DNA of 64,000 nucleotides from Acidobacteriota bacterium (GTDB lineage: Bacteria; Acidobacteriota; Thermoanaerobaculia; Gp7-AA8), in assembly GCA_021781455.1 (NCBI GenBank), contig JAJXWV010000030.1, positions 124,001-188,000 on the forward strand, given 5' to 3'. Below the pieces are notes generated by a model, which saw nothing but the letters and a program-made list of their open reading frames with translations, had not been told where the DNA came from and made no database searches. The position numbers were made by a program, and so were the translations under genes. Of this stretch, positions 1 to 8,276 are shown in pieces (position 1 is the first letter of the stretch; each line of letters opens with the position of its first letter).

Positions 1-1499
1 GCGCCACGGCTCAGCTCCGCGAACGGCGCGGCCGCTCGGATCGCAGCGAACAGATCGTCGGCATTCCAGTCGTCCATCGAGACCATGGCCACGATCTGCT
101 GGGCCAGGACGTCGAGCGGATTGCGCGGATAGCGCGTCGGCTCGATTCGGCCGTCGTGCATGGCCCGCGTGACCGCCGCGCAGGCCACCAGATCGCCGCG
201 GAACTTGGGGAAGATGATTCCTTCGCTCACCGCGCCGACCTGGTGGCTGGCCCGGCCGATGCGCTGCATGCCGCTGGCAATCGAGGGCGGTGCCTCGATC
301 TGGATGACCAGGTCGATGGCCCCCATGTCGATCCCCAGCTCCAGTGACGACGTGGCCACGAGTGCCGGGAGCCTCCCCGACTTGAGGTTGTCTTCGATCT
401 CCACCCGCTGCGCCCGGGCAATCGAGCCGTGATGGGCCTGCACCAGGATTTCGCCGGCCAGCTCGTTGAGCGAGCCGGCCAGGCGTTCGGCGAGGCGCCG
501 CGAGTTCACGAAGATCAGAGTCGAGCGGTGCTCGCGGATCAGCTCGAGCAGCCGCGGGTGAATGGCCGGCCAGATCGAGGCGCGAGCCGGGCCGCTCCAG
601 GCCGGACCGCTGGCAATGCCGGTCGCTTCCCCGAGCTTCGCCATCTCCTCGACCGGCACTTCCACGCGGATGGAGAGCTGCTTCTTCTCCTCGGTGTTGA
701 TGATCGAGACGGCGCGGAAGTGCGTCTTCTCGGTCGTCGCGAACTCGTCGTGGACGGCGTCGGCAGGGTTACGCGGTTCCGCGGTTGCGCGGTTCCGCGG
801 TTTCTTCTCCACCTGGTGGCCTCGCAACCTCGTGACCTCGCAACCGCCGAGGAAACGCGCCACCTCATCGAGCGGCCGCTGCGTTGCCGAGAGACCGACG
901 CGTTGCGGCGGCGTTTCGCAGATCCGCGCCAGGCGTTCGAGCGAAAGCGCCAGGTGCACGCCGCGCTTGTTCGGAACCAGCGCATGGATCTCGTCGACGA
1001 TGACGGTCTCCACGGCCCGCAGTGATTCGCGGGCGCTCGACGTCAGCATCAGGTAAAGCGACTCCGGCGTGGTGATCAGGATGTCCGCCGGCTGGCGGAG
1101 AAAACGCGCCCGCTCGGCCTGTGGAGTGTCACCCGTTCGGATGGCGATCTCCGGCATGACGAAGGCCTCGTTGCGAGCGGACGCCAGGTTCGCGATGCCG
1201 GCCAGAGGTGCGCGCAGGTTCCGCTCCACGTCGACGGCCAGAGCCTTGAGGGGCGAGACGTAAACGACCCGGCAGCGCCGCTCCTTCTTCGGGATCGGAG
1301 CGAACATCAGCCGGTCGAGAGCCCAGAGAAACGCCGTCAGCGTCTTCCCGCTACCCGTCGGCGCGAAGATCAGGGTCCAATCGCCGCCGGCAATCGAAGG
1401 CCACCCCAGCTCCTGCGCGCGCGTGGGCGCCGCGAACGAGCCGGTGAACCACTCGCGCACGGCAGGATGAAAGCGGGCAAGAACTGATGGTGTCGGCAT
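1..1499 (-). CDS. lhr: Lhr-type DEAD/DEAH superfamily 2 helicase (3' end outside window)
   Basis: Continuous minus-strand reading frame starting at the ATG at 1499 and running off the left edge, so only the first ~499 residues are seen. It shows a Walker A motif APTGSGKT (residues 46-53), a DEIH Walker B box, a PESL motif, LSAT, HHGS and an IGRAS-type motif VI, in the order of the Lhr helicase core. Lhr proteins are 3'-5' DNA/RNA-DNA helicases linked to repair. After the EVARFLGG stretch there is an extra segment of about 30 residues rich in Arg, Pro and Asn, encoded by a hairpin repeat (767-846). The winged-helix and C-terminal Lhr domains would lie outside, so Lhr-Core versus a shorter Lhr-like helicase cannot be settled. 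The stretch 1500-1686 upstream holds no gene. Confidence 0.9.
   Translation of the reverse strand, partial: MPTPSVLARFHPAVREWFTGSFAAPTRAQELGWPSIAGGDWTLIFAPTGSGKTLTAFLWALDRLMFAPIPKKERRCRVVYVSPLKALAVDVERNLRAPLAGIANLASARNEAFVMPEIAIRTGDTPQAERARFLRQPADILITTPESLYLMLTSSARESLRAVETVIVDEIHALVPNKRGVHLALSLERLARICETPPQRVGLSATQRPLDEVARFLGGCEVTRLRGHQVEKKPRNRATAEPRNPADAVHDEFATTEKTHFRAVSIINTEEKKQLSIRVEVPVEEMAKLGEATGIASGPAWSGPARASIWPAIHPRLLELIREHRSTLIFVNSRRLAERLAGSLNELAGEILVQAHHGSIARAQRVEIEDNLKSGRLPALVATSSLELGIDMGAIDLVIQIEAPPSIASGMQRIGRASHQVGAVSEGIIFPKFRGDLVACAAVTRAMHDGRIEPTRYPRNPLDVLAQQIVAMVSMDDWNADDLFAAIRAAAPFAELSRG
767..846. repeat. Octamer hairpin module inside the helicase gene
   Basis: Units of the type GCGGTTCC/GCGGTTGC (767-803) are followed after ~16 bases by inverted units CTCGCAAC/CTCGTGAC (820-846). 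The module lies within the helicase frame and is translated without a stop. The same unit family occurs at 5947-6034, 34346-34424 and 46050-46114. Confidence 0.75.
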
Positions 1500-1548
1500 A
1501 CGAGCACGTCGGGCAGGAGCTGCAGAAATGCGGCCCGATTGTCCTCCC

Positions 1549-1600
1549 CGCTACCCGCTACACGCTATACGCTCCGTTCGGTTTGCCGCAAAACGGAGCG
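1549..1600. repeat. Heptamer arm plus hairpin between helicase and phosphodiesterase genes
   Basis: A short run of the GCTACCC heptamer (degenerating to GCTACAC and GCTATAC, 1549-1573) runs into a 9-bp perfect stem, CGCTCCGTT at 1570-1578 with its complement at 1592-1600. It sits between divergently transcribed genes. It is related to the GGGTAGC heptamer modules elsewhere, but the opposite arm is missing or diverged. Confidence 0.5.
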
Positions 1601-1686
1601 CGTGACTGGCCTCACGTTGCTGGACAACACTTCTGGTGACTGCAACAATACTGGGACTCTCCACACGGGCAGACTAAAGGTAGCGA

Positions 1687-2451
1687 ATGCGGCTCAAAGT
1701 GCTCGGCGCGTACGGCGCGTCAGATGCGGAACATAACCTGACGGGGTATCTCCTCGACGATTGGCTGGCCGTCGACGCCGGCACAATGACGTCGAAGCTC
1801 TCGCTTGCGCAGCAGGCGCGCATCCAGGCTGTGTTCATCACGCACTCGCACGCCGACCACATCCGTGACCTTCCCCACCTGATCCACAACCGCTTCAGCC
1901 AGAGCGCTCCGCCGCTGATTCTCTTTGCCGCCCGGCACGTGATGGACATCCTCTGCAAGAACGTCTTCAACGGGCTGGTGTGGCCAGACTTCTCGACCAT
2001 CACCGCGCCGCAGACCGGAAAGCCGGTCGTCGAATACCGCGCTCTCATGCCCGGCCGCAAGATCACGTTCAACGGCGTCGGCATCACTCCGGTGCTCGTC
2101 GATCACCAGATTCCGGCGGCCGGCGCGATCATCGAGATGCACGGACAGGCCATCACCTTCACCGGCGACACCGGACCCACTTCCGAGATCTGGAAGCGGA
2201 CGAACAAGACTTCGAACATCGTCGCCGTGGTCACCGAAGCGTCGTTCCCGAACGATCAGCAGGCCCTGGCCGACGAGACTGCGCATCTCTCGCCCGAGAC
2301 ACTCGGCCACGAACTGAAGAAGATCATCGTCGACGCTCCGGTGTACGCCTCACATCGCAAGACGCCGTTCGAGCGGGACATCGAATCGCAGATCCGCAAC
2401 CTGCGCGATCGCCGGGCCCGAGTGCTGCTCGAGAAGAACTACACCTTGTAG
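1687..2451 (+). CDS. Metallo-beta-lactamase-fold hydrolase, class II cyclic-nucleotide phosphodiesterase-like
   Basis: A 254-residue cytoplasmic protein without a signal peptide. It has the metal-binding box THSHADH, a later TGDTGPT segment that supplies a metal-bridging Asp, a TEASFPN stretch, and a late His in ASHRKTPF. This order fits the cAMP phosphodiesterase class II branch of the metallo-beta-lactamase superfamily, which hydrolyses 3',5'-cyclic nucleotides. The class II pattern itself is only loosely matched, so another phosphoester substrate is possible. The start at 1687 has an AAAGG stretch ~6 bases upstream. The gene stands alone and diverges from the helicase gene. Confidence 0.85.
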   Translation: MRLKVLGAYGASDAEHNLTGYLLDDWLAVDAGTMTSKLSLAQQARIQAVFITHSHADHIRDLPHLIHNRFSQSAPPLILFAARHVMDILCKNVFNGLVWPDFSTITAPQTGKPVVEYRALMPGRKITFNGVGITPVLVDHQIPAAGAIIEMHGQAITFTGDTGPTSEIWKRTNKTSNIVAVVTEASFPNDQQALADETAHLSPETLGHELKKIIVDAPVYASHRKTPFERDIESQIRNLRDRRARVLLEKNYTL

Positions 2452-2526
2452 CCACGACTCGGGTCCGATCTCATCCTGACGACTGATCTGAAGAATCTTC
2501 GGGCCACGCGAAGATTCCGCGAACTG

Positions 2527-2630
2527 CCCCCTCATCCGCCTTCGGCACGTTCTCCCCCGCGTCGGTTCGCGCAGAACGAGCGGTCGGCAATGTCAGAGCG
2601 GGGAGAAGGTGCCGAAGGCGGATGAGGGGG
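2527..2630. repeat. REP-like inverted repeat with ~32-bp arms
   Basis: CCCCCTCATCCGCCTTCGGC begins the left arm (2527-2560), and the near-perfect inverse ends at 2630 (right arm 2599-2630). It lies between convergent genes, so it could fold into an RNA hairpin and act as a bidirectional terminator. A second copy of the core is at about 23160-23217, so it is a dispersed family. Confidence 0.75.
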
Positions 2631-2709
2631 CGAGCTCGCGCTGACAGTGGAGCGGCGGAGGCCGGCGAAGGGTATCCCGCAATCTCATCACGGGCCGGGC
2701 GGTGGAAAC

Positions 2710-4722
2710 TCACCGCACGCCCAACGCCGCGTACACATCCTTCGACGAGAACAGCAAGCCATCCTTCACCACCCACACCGGCTTGCGCACGTCGCTGATG
2801 TTTGTCGTCGGGTCACCGTCGATGACGACGAGATCGGCGATCTTGCCGGGCGCAACAGAGCCGAAATCGTTCTCGCGGTGCATCACCGTTGCTGCGCCGA
2901 GGGTGGCGATGCGCAGGACTTCCGGCGCCGGAATCCCAGCCTGAACATAGAGCTCCAGCTCGCGATGGAGCGTGAACCCGGCCAGTCCGTCGGTGCCTGC
3001 GACGATCGGAACGCCCGAGTCGTGGAGCACCTTCACGAGCTCGAGCATCTTCTCGAACGAGGCGCGGTATCGCTGATCCTTCCCCTCCGGCACCGGCAGG
3101 CCTCCGGCTAAAAACGCGCGCCGGATCTGCGGTGGAAATCGATCGGCCACCGCGGCGTACGACGGAGAAATGACTCCGCGGCGCGCCTCGAACATGTTCT
3201 CGAACACGCTGACCGTGGGATCCACGACCGTGTGGTGCCGGAGCAGAAGGTCGATGAAGCTGCGCACTTCCGGCGAGGCAAGGTCGATACCGGCGGCGCG
3301 ATCAGCCACAGCCGTGAACCGTATCGGCGTGTTGGTCTCCTTCACGTCCGGCATGAAGTTCAGCAGCAGCATGTTGATGTGCTGGATCTCGTCAAATCCG
3401 TCCCGCACGGCGTCGGCCGCGGTCATGTACGCCGGAACATGCCCGCTGACGCGCATCCCTTTCTCGTGCGAGTAGCGCGCAATGAAGGGCACGAGCTCCG
3501 GCTTGATCGAGCTGTAGATCTTGGTCTGGACGTAGCCGTGGGAAGCAAACGTATCGATGGCTTTGCGGGCCTGCTCCTCGTTGTCGACGAGGAACTTCGT
3601 TGGTCCGGCGTACGGTCCCGGACCGTCGACGAGACCGGCCAGGATGACGTGCGGGCCGACGGCGGCGCCGGCGGCGAACTGCTTCTGCAGGGCGAGCGCG
3701 TAGTCGAGGTCGTTGCCGAGGTCGCGGACGTCGGTGATGCCGCTGGCGATGTTCAGCAGGCCGTCCTCGTCGCCGAGGTGGACGTGCATGTCCCACAGGC
3801 CGGGGATCACCGTCTTTCCGGCGGCGTCGATGCGCTCCGCACCCGCCGGGATCGCAACGTCGGTCCCGACGGCTTCGATGCGATTGCCGCGCACGACGAT
3901 GGTCGTTCCGGGAATCACGCGAAGAGTGACCGGATCGAACAGCCGCGCATTCGTGATGGCCAGAACGGCCGGCCGCTTCGTCAGCGACGCGGCGGCATCG
4001 GCCGCCCGCTTCTTCCCCGCGACGTCCTGCGAGTCGATGAGCTTCGGCAACGCTCCTTCCCATCCCGTGCGGATGCAGCTCAACCATGACGAGGCAGTCG
4101 CGAAGAGCTCATCGTTGTCGTCGAGCCAGACGTCGGTCGGCGAGAAGCCGAGGCCGGTGATCGCGTACCGGGTCACGCGTGCCTGCCGGCCGTTCGCCTC
4201 GAGGGTGAGCTCCTCCCCTTTTTGGATCGATGCTTCACCCGCCGGCAGGAGCGACAGATGGCCACCGTTCCGCAACAGCGCTCTCGAAAGAATCCCGATC
4301 TCCTCGGGCGCGCCATACATGCTGACGAAAAACGCGTGCGCCTGTCCGTCGCCGGATTCGGAGCCGTTGTCCCAATGCGCGCGGCCGTTTGCGACCGTCA
4401 GCCGCTCGTTCACCGCGGACTTGAGATAGTCCACGCCGGTCGTGTGCAGCCCCACCGGAATGCCGGCTGCGCTCAGCGTCGTAATCGTCCGCGTCTTCGG
4501 TCCGCGCCCGCGGTCGTTGTACGCGAAATCGATCTGACGATCGTTGCCGTTCGTCGTGACGGTCTCCGTCCCGGCGGTACCGCCGCCCATGACCATCGCG
4601 TAACTGCGGACTTCTCCAGTCCCGAGTGCTGAGTCCTGAATCCTGGGCGGCTGTTGCGTCTGCTGCGCAACATGCGCGCAGGAAGCAAACAGGAAGAGGG
4701 CGAGAACGGATCTGGTGCGCAT
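2710..4722 (-). CDS. Secreted amidohydrolase-family protein (prolidase/imidazolonepropionase-like), putative lipoprotein
   Basis: About 670 residues. I chose the ATG at 4722 over an upstream TTG at 4746 because it places a signal sequence (MRTRSVLALFLFASC) at the N-terminus; the FASC ending is a plausible though imperfect lipobox. Residues ~40-230 form a domain of unknown function. The rest is a metal-dependent amidohydrolase barrel: metal box HVH, further ligands in SGHVPA and QHIN, the catalytic Asp in AGTDGLAG, and a C-terminal beta-sandwich signature APGKIADLVVIDGDP. The family includes Xaa-Pro dipeptidases and other C-N hydrolases; the substrate cannot be read. A repeat-derived segment (4619-4655) lies just after the signal peptide. 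Confidence 0.88.
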   Translation of the reverse strand: MRTRSVLALFLFASCAHVAQQTQQPPRIQDSALGTGEVRSYAMVMGGGTAGTETVTTNGNDRQIDFAYNDRGRGPKTRTITTLSAAGIPVGLHTTGVDYLKSAVNERLTVANGRAHWDNGSESGDGQAHAFFVSMYGAPEEIGILSRALLRNGGHLSLLPAGEASIQKGEELTLEANGRQARVTRYAITGLGFSPTDVWLDDNDELFATASSWLSCIRTGWEGALPKLIDSQDVAGKKRAADAAASLTKRPAVLAITNARLFDPVTLRVIPGTTIVVRGNRIEAVGTDVAIPAGAERIDAAGKTVIPGLWDMHVHLGDEDGLLNIASGITDVRDLGNDLDYALALQKQFAAGAAVGPHVILAGLVDGPGPYAGPTKFLVDNEEQARKAIDTFASHGYVQTKIYSSIKPELVPFIARYSHEKGMRVSGHVPAYMTAADAVRDGFDEIQHINMLLLNFMPDVKETNTPIRFTAVADRAAGIDLASPEVRSFIDLLLRHHTVVDPTVSVFENMFEARRGVISPSYAAVADRFPPQIRRAFLAGGLPVPEGKDQRYRASFEKMLELVKVLHDSGVPIVAGTDGLAGFTLHRELELYVQAGIPAPEVLRIATLGAATVMHRENDFGSVAPGKIADLVVIDGDPTTNISDVRKPVWVVKDGLLFSSKDVYAALGVR
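4619..4655. repeat. ACTCAGG-type repeat arm within the amidohydrolase N-terminus
   Basis: The sequence here is nearly identical to the left arm of the hairpin at 23991-24061 (agtcc-gagtgctgagtcctga). In the amidohydrolase frame it encodes the linker IQDSALGTG just after the signal peptide. No opposite arm is present here. Confidence 0.6.
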
Positions 4723-4794
4723 CGCCAGAGTGTAACGAAGTCGCAATGAGGACGGTCACCACAGAACACAGCACGACGAGCCCGCAGCCAAACT

Positions 4795-5035
4795 CCGGCG
4801 GCGCAGTCGCCGTTAGGCGGCGTAGCCGCCGTAAGAATTTGGCGGCGGCCGTCAGGCCGCCGGAGCAAGAGATCGCGTCAGCGTACGAGGGCGCGAAGCG
4901 CCCGACAGAAGAGCGGCGAAACAGGCCGAGGATCTGTCGCGCGCTCCGCGCGCTCGGACGCTGGGTCGGGCCGATCGGGCGGACTGACGGCCGCCGCTAC
5001 TGTAAATTGTGTCGGGGGCTCCGCCGCCTCGACAA
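4795..5035. repeat. Compound GC-rich element with AATTT-centred inverted ends, copy 1
   Basis: The element starts with a GGCGGC...GCCGCC palindrome next to AGAATTT, then a GGCGGCC-GTC-GGCCGCC hairpin, then GGGCGCGAAGCGCCC and GCGCGCTCCGCGCGC hairpins. It ends with the inverse of the first block (around GTAAATT, 4998-5035). Copies are at 9478-9722 and 39458-39650. This fills most of the gap between the amidohydrolase and glycosyltransferase genes; I see no gene in it. Confidence 0.7.
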
Positions 5036-5086
5036 AGCCCCACCCATGTTCCAGAACGCGAAGCGGAAGGCCACGCCCGCTTCGGC

Positions 5087-5092
5087 TAAACT
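5087..5092 (+). promoter_or_regulatory. -10-like box TAAACT, 8 bases before the glycosyltransferase ATG
   Basis: TAAACT ends 8 bases before the ATG at 5101, and no Shine-Dalgarno site is present. With the usual 6-7 base distance from the -10 box to the start of transcription, the mRNA would be leaderless or nearly so. The same arrangement recurs before several other genes in the window. Confidence 0.45.
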
Positions 5093-5100
5093 CCCCGGCG

Positions 5101-5949
5101 ATGGCGCGCGTCCCTGTCTCCGCAGTCGTCCACGTGTTCAACGAGATCGACAACATCGACGACTGCCTGGCCTCGGTGGAGTGGGCGGACGACATCTACG
5201 TCGTCGATTCTTTCTCGACCGACGGCACCGTGCAGCGCATTCGCGAGCGCTTTCCGCTCGTCCGCCTCGAGCAGCGCGAATACCTCGGCGCCGCATCGAC
5301 GAAGAACTACGCAATCGATCGAGCCACCCATGACTGGATCTTCGTCCTGGATGCCGACGAGCGCGTGACGCCGCAACTCCGCGACGAGATCCTGCGCACT
5401 CTTTCGGGAGATCTGCGGTACTGGGCCTACTCGGTCGGCCGGCTGAACTTCATGCTCGGCAAGCCCGTGCGATTCAGCGGCCTGCAGCGCGATCGCGTCA
5501 CCCGCCTGTTTCATCGCATGCACGCCCGATATCCGAACCGGCGCGTCCACGCGGACCTCCTCGTGGACGGCGAGACCGGCGTGCTTCGGCACAAGATGGA
5601 CCACTACTACATCCGGACCTTCGACCACATGATCGCCAAGATGACCCGGTACGCCGACTGGGCCTCGGCCCAGATGTTCATCGACGGCAAGACCACCAGC
5701 GCCTCCGGAATCTTCGGCCATTCGGTGGCGAAATTCGTCCGCGACTACTTCGTCAACTTCGGTTTCCTCGACGGCGCGCGCGGCCTGATCTCGGTCGGCA
5801 TGCACGTCTACTACACGTTCCTCAAGTATTCGAAGCTGTGGGAGCGTACGGAGCTGAAACGTCTGGGCAAGCCCGTCCCGTTGCCAAAGCTCGACGAGGA
5901 TGAAGGACGGTGGGAGCTGCCTTGGGAGAGAAAGTCAGAGGGGCATTGA
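5101..5949 (+). CDS. Family 2 glycosyltransferase (WaaE/KdtX-like)
   Basis: A 282-residue cytosolic GT-A-fold enzyme. The N-terminal part VVHVFNEIDNI and the DSFSTDGT segment bind the nucleotide; LDADERVTP contains the metal-binding D-x-D. The overall layout resembles WaaE/KdtX-type enzymes that add glucose or heptose to the lipopolysaccharide core, with a C-terminal amphipathic region likely to touch the membrane. Sugar and acceptor cannot be read from sequence. It is alone in its orientation, between two repeat elements, and appears to have its own leaderless promoter. Confidence 0.88.
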   Translation: MARVPVSAVVHVFNEIDNIDDCLASVEWADDIYVVDSFSTDGTVQRIRERFPLVRLEQREYLGAASTKNYAIDRATHDWIFVLDADERVTPQLRDEILRTLSGDLRYWAYSVGRLNFMLGKPVRFSGLQRDRVTRLFHRMHARYPNRRVHADLLVDGETGVLRHKMDHYYIRTFDHMIAKMTRYADWASAQMFIDGKTTSASGIFGHSVAKFVRDYFVNFGFLDGARGLISVGMHVYYTFLKYSKLWERTELKRLGKPVPLPKLDEDEGRWELPWERKSEGH

Positions 5950-6034
5950 TTCGGTTGCGCGGTTCCGCGGTCTCGCGGTTGCGCAGTTTTCAAACCGACT
6001 GAACGATTGCTCACCGCGCAACAGCGCAACCCCT
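5947..6034. repeat. Octamer hairpin module between glycosyltransferase and nfeD
   Basis: The left arm carries CGGTTGCG/CGGTTCCG units (5954-5991). A shorter right arm with GCGCAAC units ends at the nfeD stop codon (6016-6034). It lies exactly between two convergent stops, where it could act as a bidirectional terminator. Confidence 0.65.
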
Positions 6035-7304
6035 ACTCGGCAGCTTCCACGACCAACCGCAGCCCGTTCACGGCGGCGACGCGGATGCGAGTTCCTTCCG
6101 CGAGCGGCGCCCTGGCCGTGGCGTTCCAGATCTCGCCGTGCACGAAGACCTTTCCCTCCGGCCCGAGCTGTGTGCGCGCCACACCGATCTCGCCGATCAT
6201 CCCTTCGGTTCCGGTGACGATGCGGTTTCTCCTGGCCTTGAGCACGATGCCCATGAGGAAAATGGCAATGATGCCCAGCGGGATGCTGACGCTGAGCGCC
6301 GTCAGCAGGTGAACGCGCATCTCGGGGATGGGCCCGTCGACGAGGAAGAGCGCGCCGATGACCATGGCGATGATCCCTCCGATTCCGAGGACTCCGTGCG
6401 TGGCGAATTTCGCCTCCAGCGCGAACAGGACGAAGGCCGCCAGCAGCAGCGCCATGGCTGCGAAACGGGTGGGAAGCAGGTTCAGAGCGAAGACGGCGAG
6501 AAGTATGGATATCAAGCCAACGACTCCCGGCAGGACTGCGCCCGGATGATTGAACTCCGCCCAGAGCGCCAGGCCGCCCAGGGCGAACAGGATGAAGGCC
6601 ACATTCGGATCCATGATCGTCGAGAGCAGGCGCTCCTTGAGCGTCATCTCGTAATCGACGACCGGCTTTCCGGCGACGTGCAGCGTGGTCGTCGAGCCGT
6701 CGAAGCGGCGCAGCGTCCGGCCGTCGATCGCTTTCAGCAATGAGGGAATGTTGGGGGCGATGATGTCGATCAGGTGCTGGCTGAGAGCCTCCTGCTCGGT
6801 GAAGGACTTCGACTGCCGGACCGCGCTCTCGGCGACGGCCACGTTGCGGGAGCGGCGCTGGGCAATCGTCCGCATGAAGGCCGCGGCGTCGTTCTCCACC
6901 TTGGCCTTCATGACGTCGTCCATCTTCTCGCCGCCCAGTGTGACCGGATGCGCCGCACCGGTGTTCGTGCCCGGAGCCATCGCTGCGATGTCGGCCGCTT
7001 CCAGGATGAAGAAGCCGGCCGAGGCGGCACGGCTGCCACTGGGCGCGACATAGACGATGACCGGAACGGGCGAGCGGAAGATCTTCTGCACGATGTCGCG
7101 CATCGAATCCTCGAGGCCGCCCGGCGTGCGCAGCTCGATCAGAACGGCGTCCGCGTGCCTCTGCGCCGCGGCATCCAGGCCACGCCCGATGAACTCGTCG
7201 CTGATCGGGTGGATCATGTCGTCGACCTTCAACCGCACCACCTCGGCCGATGCGGCGGCGGCGATGGAGAACATTGCCACTGCGAACAGCAGAATCCGTT
7301 TCAT
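6033..7304 (-). CDS. nfeD: NfeD-type membrane serine protease (ClpP/crotonase-fold protease plus OB domain)
   Basis: 423 residues from the ATG at 7304, chosen because GAGGAG lies 8 bases upstream and the protein then begins with a clean signal peptide (MKRILLFAVAMFSIAAAASA). Residues ~21-200 are the ClpP-like protease domain; S95 in SRAASAG matches the nucleophile of archaeal NfeD proteases, with a Lys ~40 residues later as the expected partner. Next come four or more hydrophobic segments (~225-355) and a C-terminal OB-fold (~370-423). Family members cleave stomatin/SPFH membrane proteins; no such partner gene is adjacent, so the substrate is unknown. Confidence 0.88.
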   Translation of the reverse strand: MKRILLFAVAMFSIAAAASAEVVRLKVDDMIHPISDEFIGRGLDAAAQRHADAVLIELRTPGGLEDSMRDIVQKIFRSPVPVIVYVAPSGSRAASAGFFILEAADIAAMAPGTNTGAAHPVTLGGEKMDDVMKAKVENDAAAFMRTIAQRRSRNVAVAESAVRQSKSFTEQEALSQHLIDIIAPNIPSLLKAIDGRTLRRFDGSTTTLHVAGKPVVDYEMTLKERLLSTIMDPNVAFILFALGGLALWAEFNHPGAVLPGVVGLISILLAVFALNLLPTRFAAMALLLAAFVLFALEAKFATHGVLGIGGIIAMVIGALFLVDGPIPEMRVHLLTALSVSIPLGIIAIFLMGIVLKARRNRIVTGTEGMIGEIGVARTQLGPEGKVFVHGEIWNATARAPLAEGTRIRVAAVNGLRLVVEAAE

Positions 7305-7517
7305 GGTTCGCTCCTCGAGCGGCCGCAACGCGTGCGTGCCGGTCAGTCGTTTCAACGCTGGTTCGGACCACCTCTATTTTCGGTCAGGTCGGCGTCGTGG
7401 GCCTCTGCGGCTGCGGTCCAGGAGCAGGGTACGCTCAACGGCTCGCGTCGAGCTGCGGGCTGAATCACCTGTTCGGAATGCGCACCGCACGCTGTGGCCT
7501 GCTGCGGGCGTGACGCC

Positions 7518-8111
7518 TCAGTGCGCGTGCGTCGCGGCGGAGGTAAGCCGTGTCGCCTGAGCCTTGAACTGCCGCTCCGCTTCCCGTTTCACGGCTCGCA
7601 GAAGCAACCGGCGGATCAGCGGCACGCCCGGTGAAAAGCGTCGCCAGTACGCGGCAAACTCCCGCCTGGCTTCACCGTCGCAGGCCATGACCCGCGTCTG
7701 AGTCCGCAATCGCGTGATCGTTTCCGTCATCGGCTCGGCCTGGACAGACCATGCCATTTTCACGGTGTCCGGTCCTGCGGCGCTCAGAAAGCCGTCGGTC
7801 GAAATCGCCTCGATTTTCAGCTCACCCGCCACCTTCGCAACGGCTCCCATGACGAGCTCGCGGCGTTCTGTCGATGCCAGCGGCACCCAGCCGAGCTGCT
7901 TCATCGCCTCGAACAGGCCGCCGTGCATCGGGCTGTGGGGAGCACCGAGGATCTTCGCACGGAACCAGGCGATGGCCCGGACGGCGTGAACGGACTCGAT
8001 GTCGAAGTGCGCCGCCGCCTCGAAGACAACCGAGGCCGGCGCGTCGACGATGATCTCGTGCGAATCGCGGATGTCTCCGACGGGGATGAAGCGATTGATC
8101 GACTCGCTCAT
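7518..8111 (-). CDS. SRPBCC-like protein of unknown function
   Basis: 197 residues, no signal peptide. The segment DAPASVVFEAAAHFDIES matches the start of an SRPBCC/START-like ligand-binding fold, and the C-terminal part is Arg-rich and helical. Related hypothetical proteins are common in Actinobacteria and Acidobacteria; no reaction is known to me. A GAGGTG ribosome binding site lies 7 bases before the ATG. It is followed by about 210 bases without a gene before nfeD, in which I see nothing. Confidence 0.75.
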   Translation of the reverse strand: MSESINRFIPVGDIRDSHEIIVDAPASVVFEAAAHFDIESVHAVRAIAWFRAKILGAPHSPMHGGLFEAMKQLGWVPLASTERRELVMGAVAKVAGELKIEAISTDGFLSAAGPDTVKMAWSVQAEPMTETITRLRTQTRVMACDGEARREFAAYWRRFSPGVPLIRRLLLRAVKREAERQFKAQATRLTSAATHAH

Positions 8112-8203
8112 GAAAGCACCTCGAGAGTTTCATCGAGCCGAACGGCGGCCGAGGCCGTGCCACGCGCCACGAACAGGCGTGATCGCGTTCTAAATCGAGC
8201 CGC

Positions 8204-8276
8204 AGGGACGCGCAGCAGCGCGTCCGCAACTCTCGTCGTCCCCCCGGGGGTTGCGGACGCGCTGCTGCGCGTCCCT
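8204..8276. repeat. Perfect 27-bp inverted repeat overlapping a stop codon
   Basis: Arms 8204-8230 and 8250-8276 (starting AGGGACGCGCAGCAGCGCG) are exact inverses, with a 19-base loop. The right arm runs into the TAG stop of the phosphatase gene (8275-8277). A transcript would form a very stable hairpin. There is no T-run, so this is not a standard intrinsic terminator. Confidence 0.8.

Noticed and set aside
1069-1263. Short plus-strand frames within the helicase gene and similar frames throughout
   Set aside because: They lack ribosome binding sites and overlap well-supported genes on the other strand.
4723-4746. TTG start extending the amidohydrolase by eight residues
   Set aside because: The extension precedes a clean signal peptide that begins at the ATG at 4722, and a longer N-terminus would disturb it.
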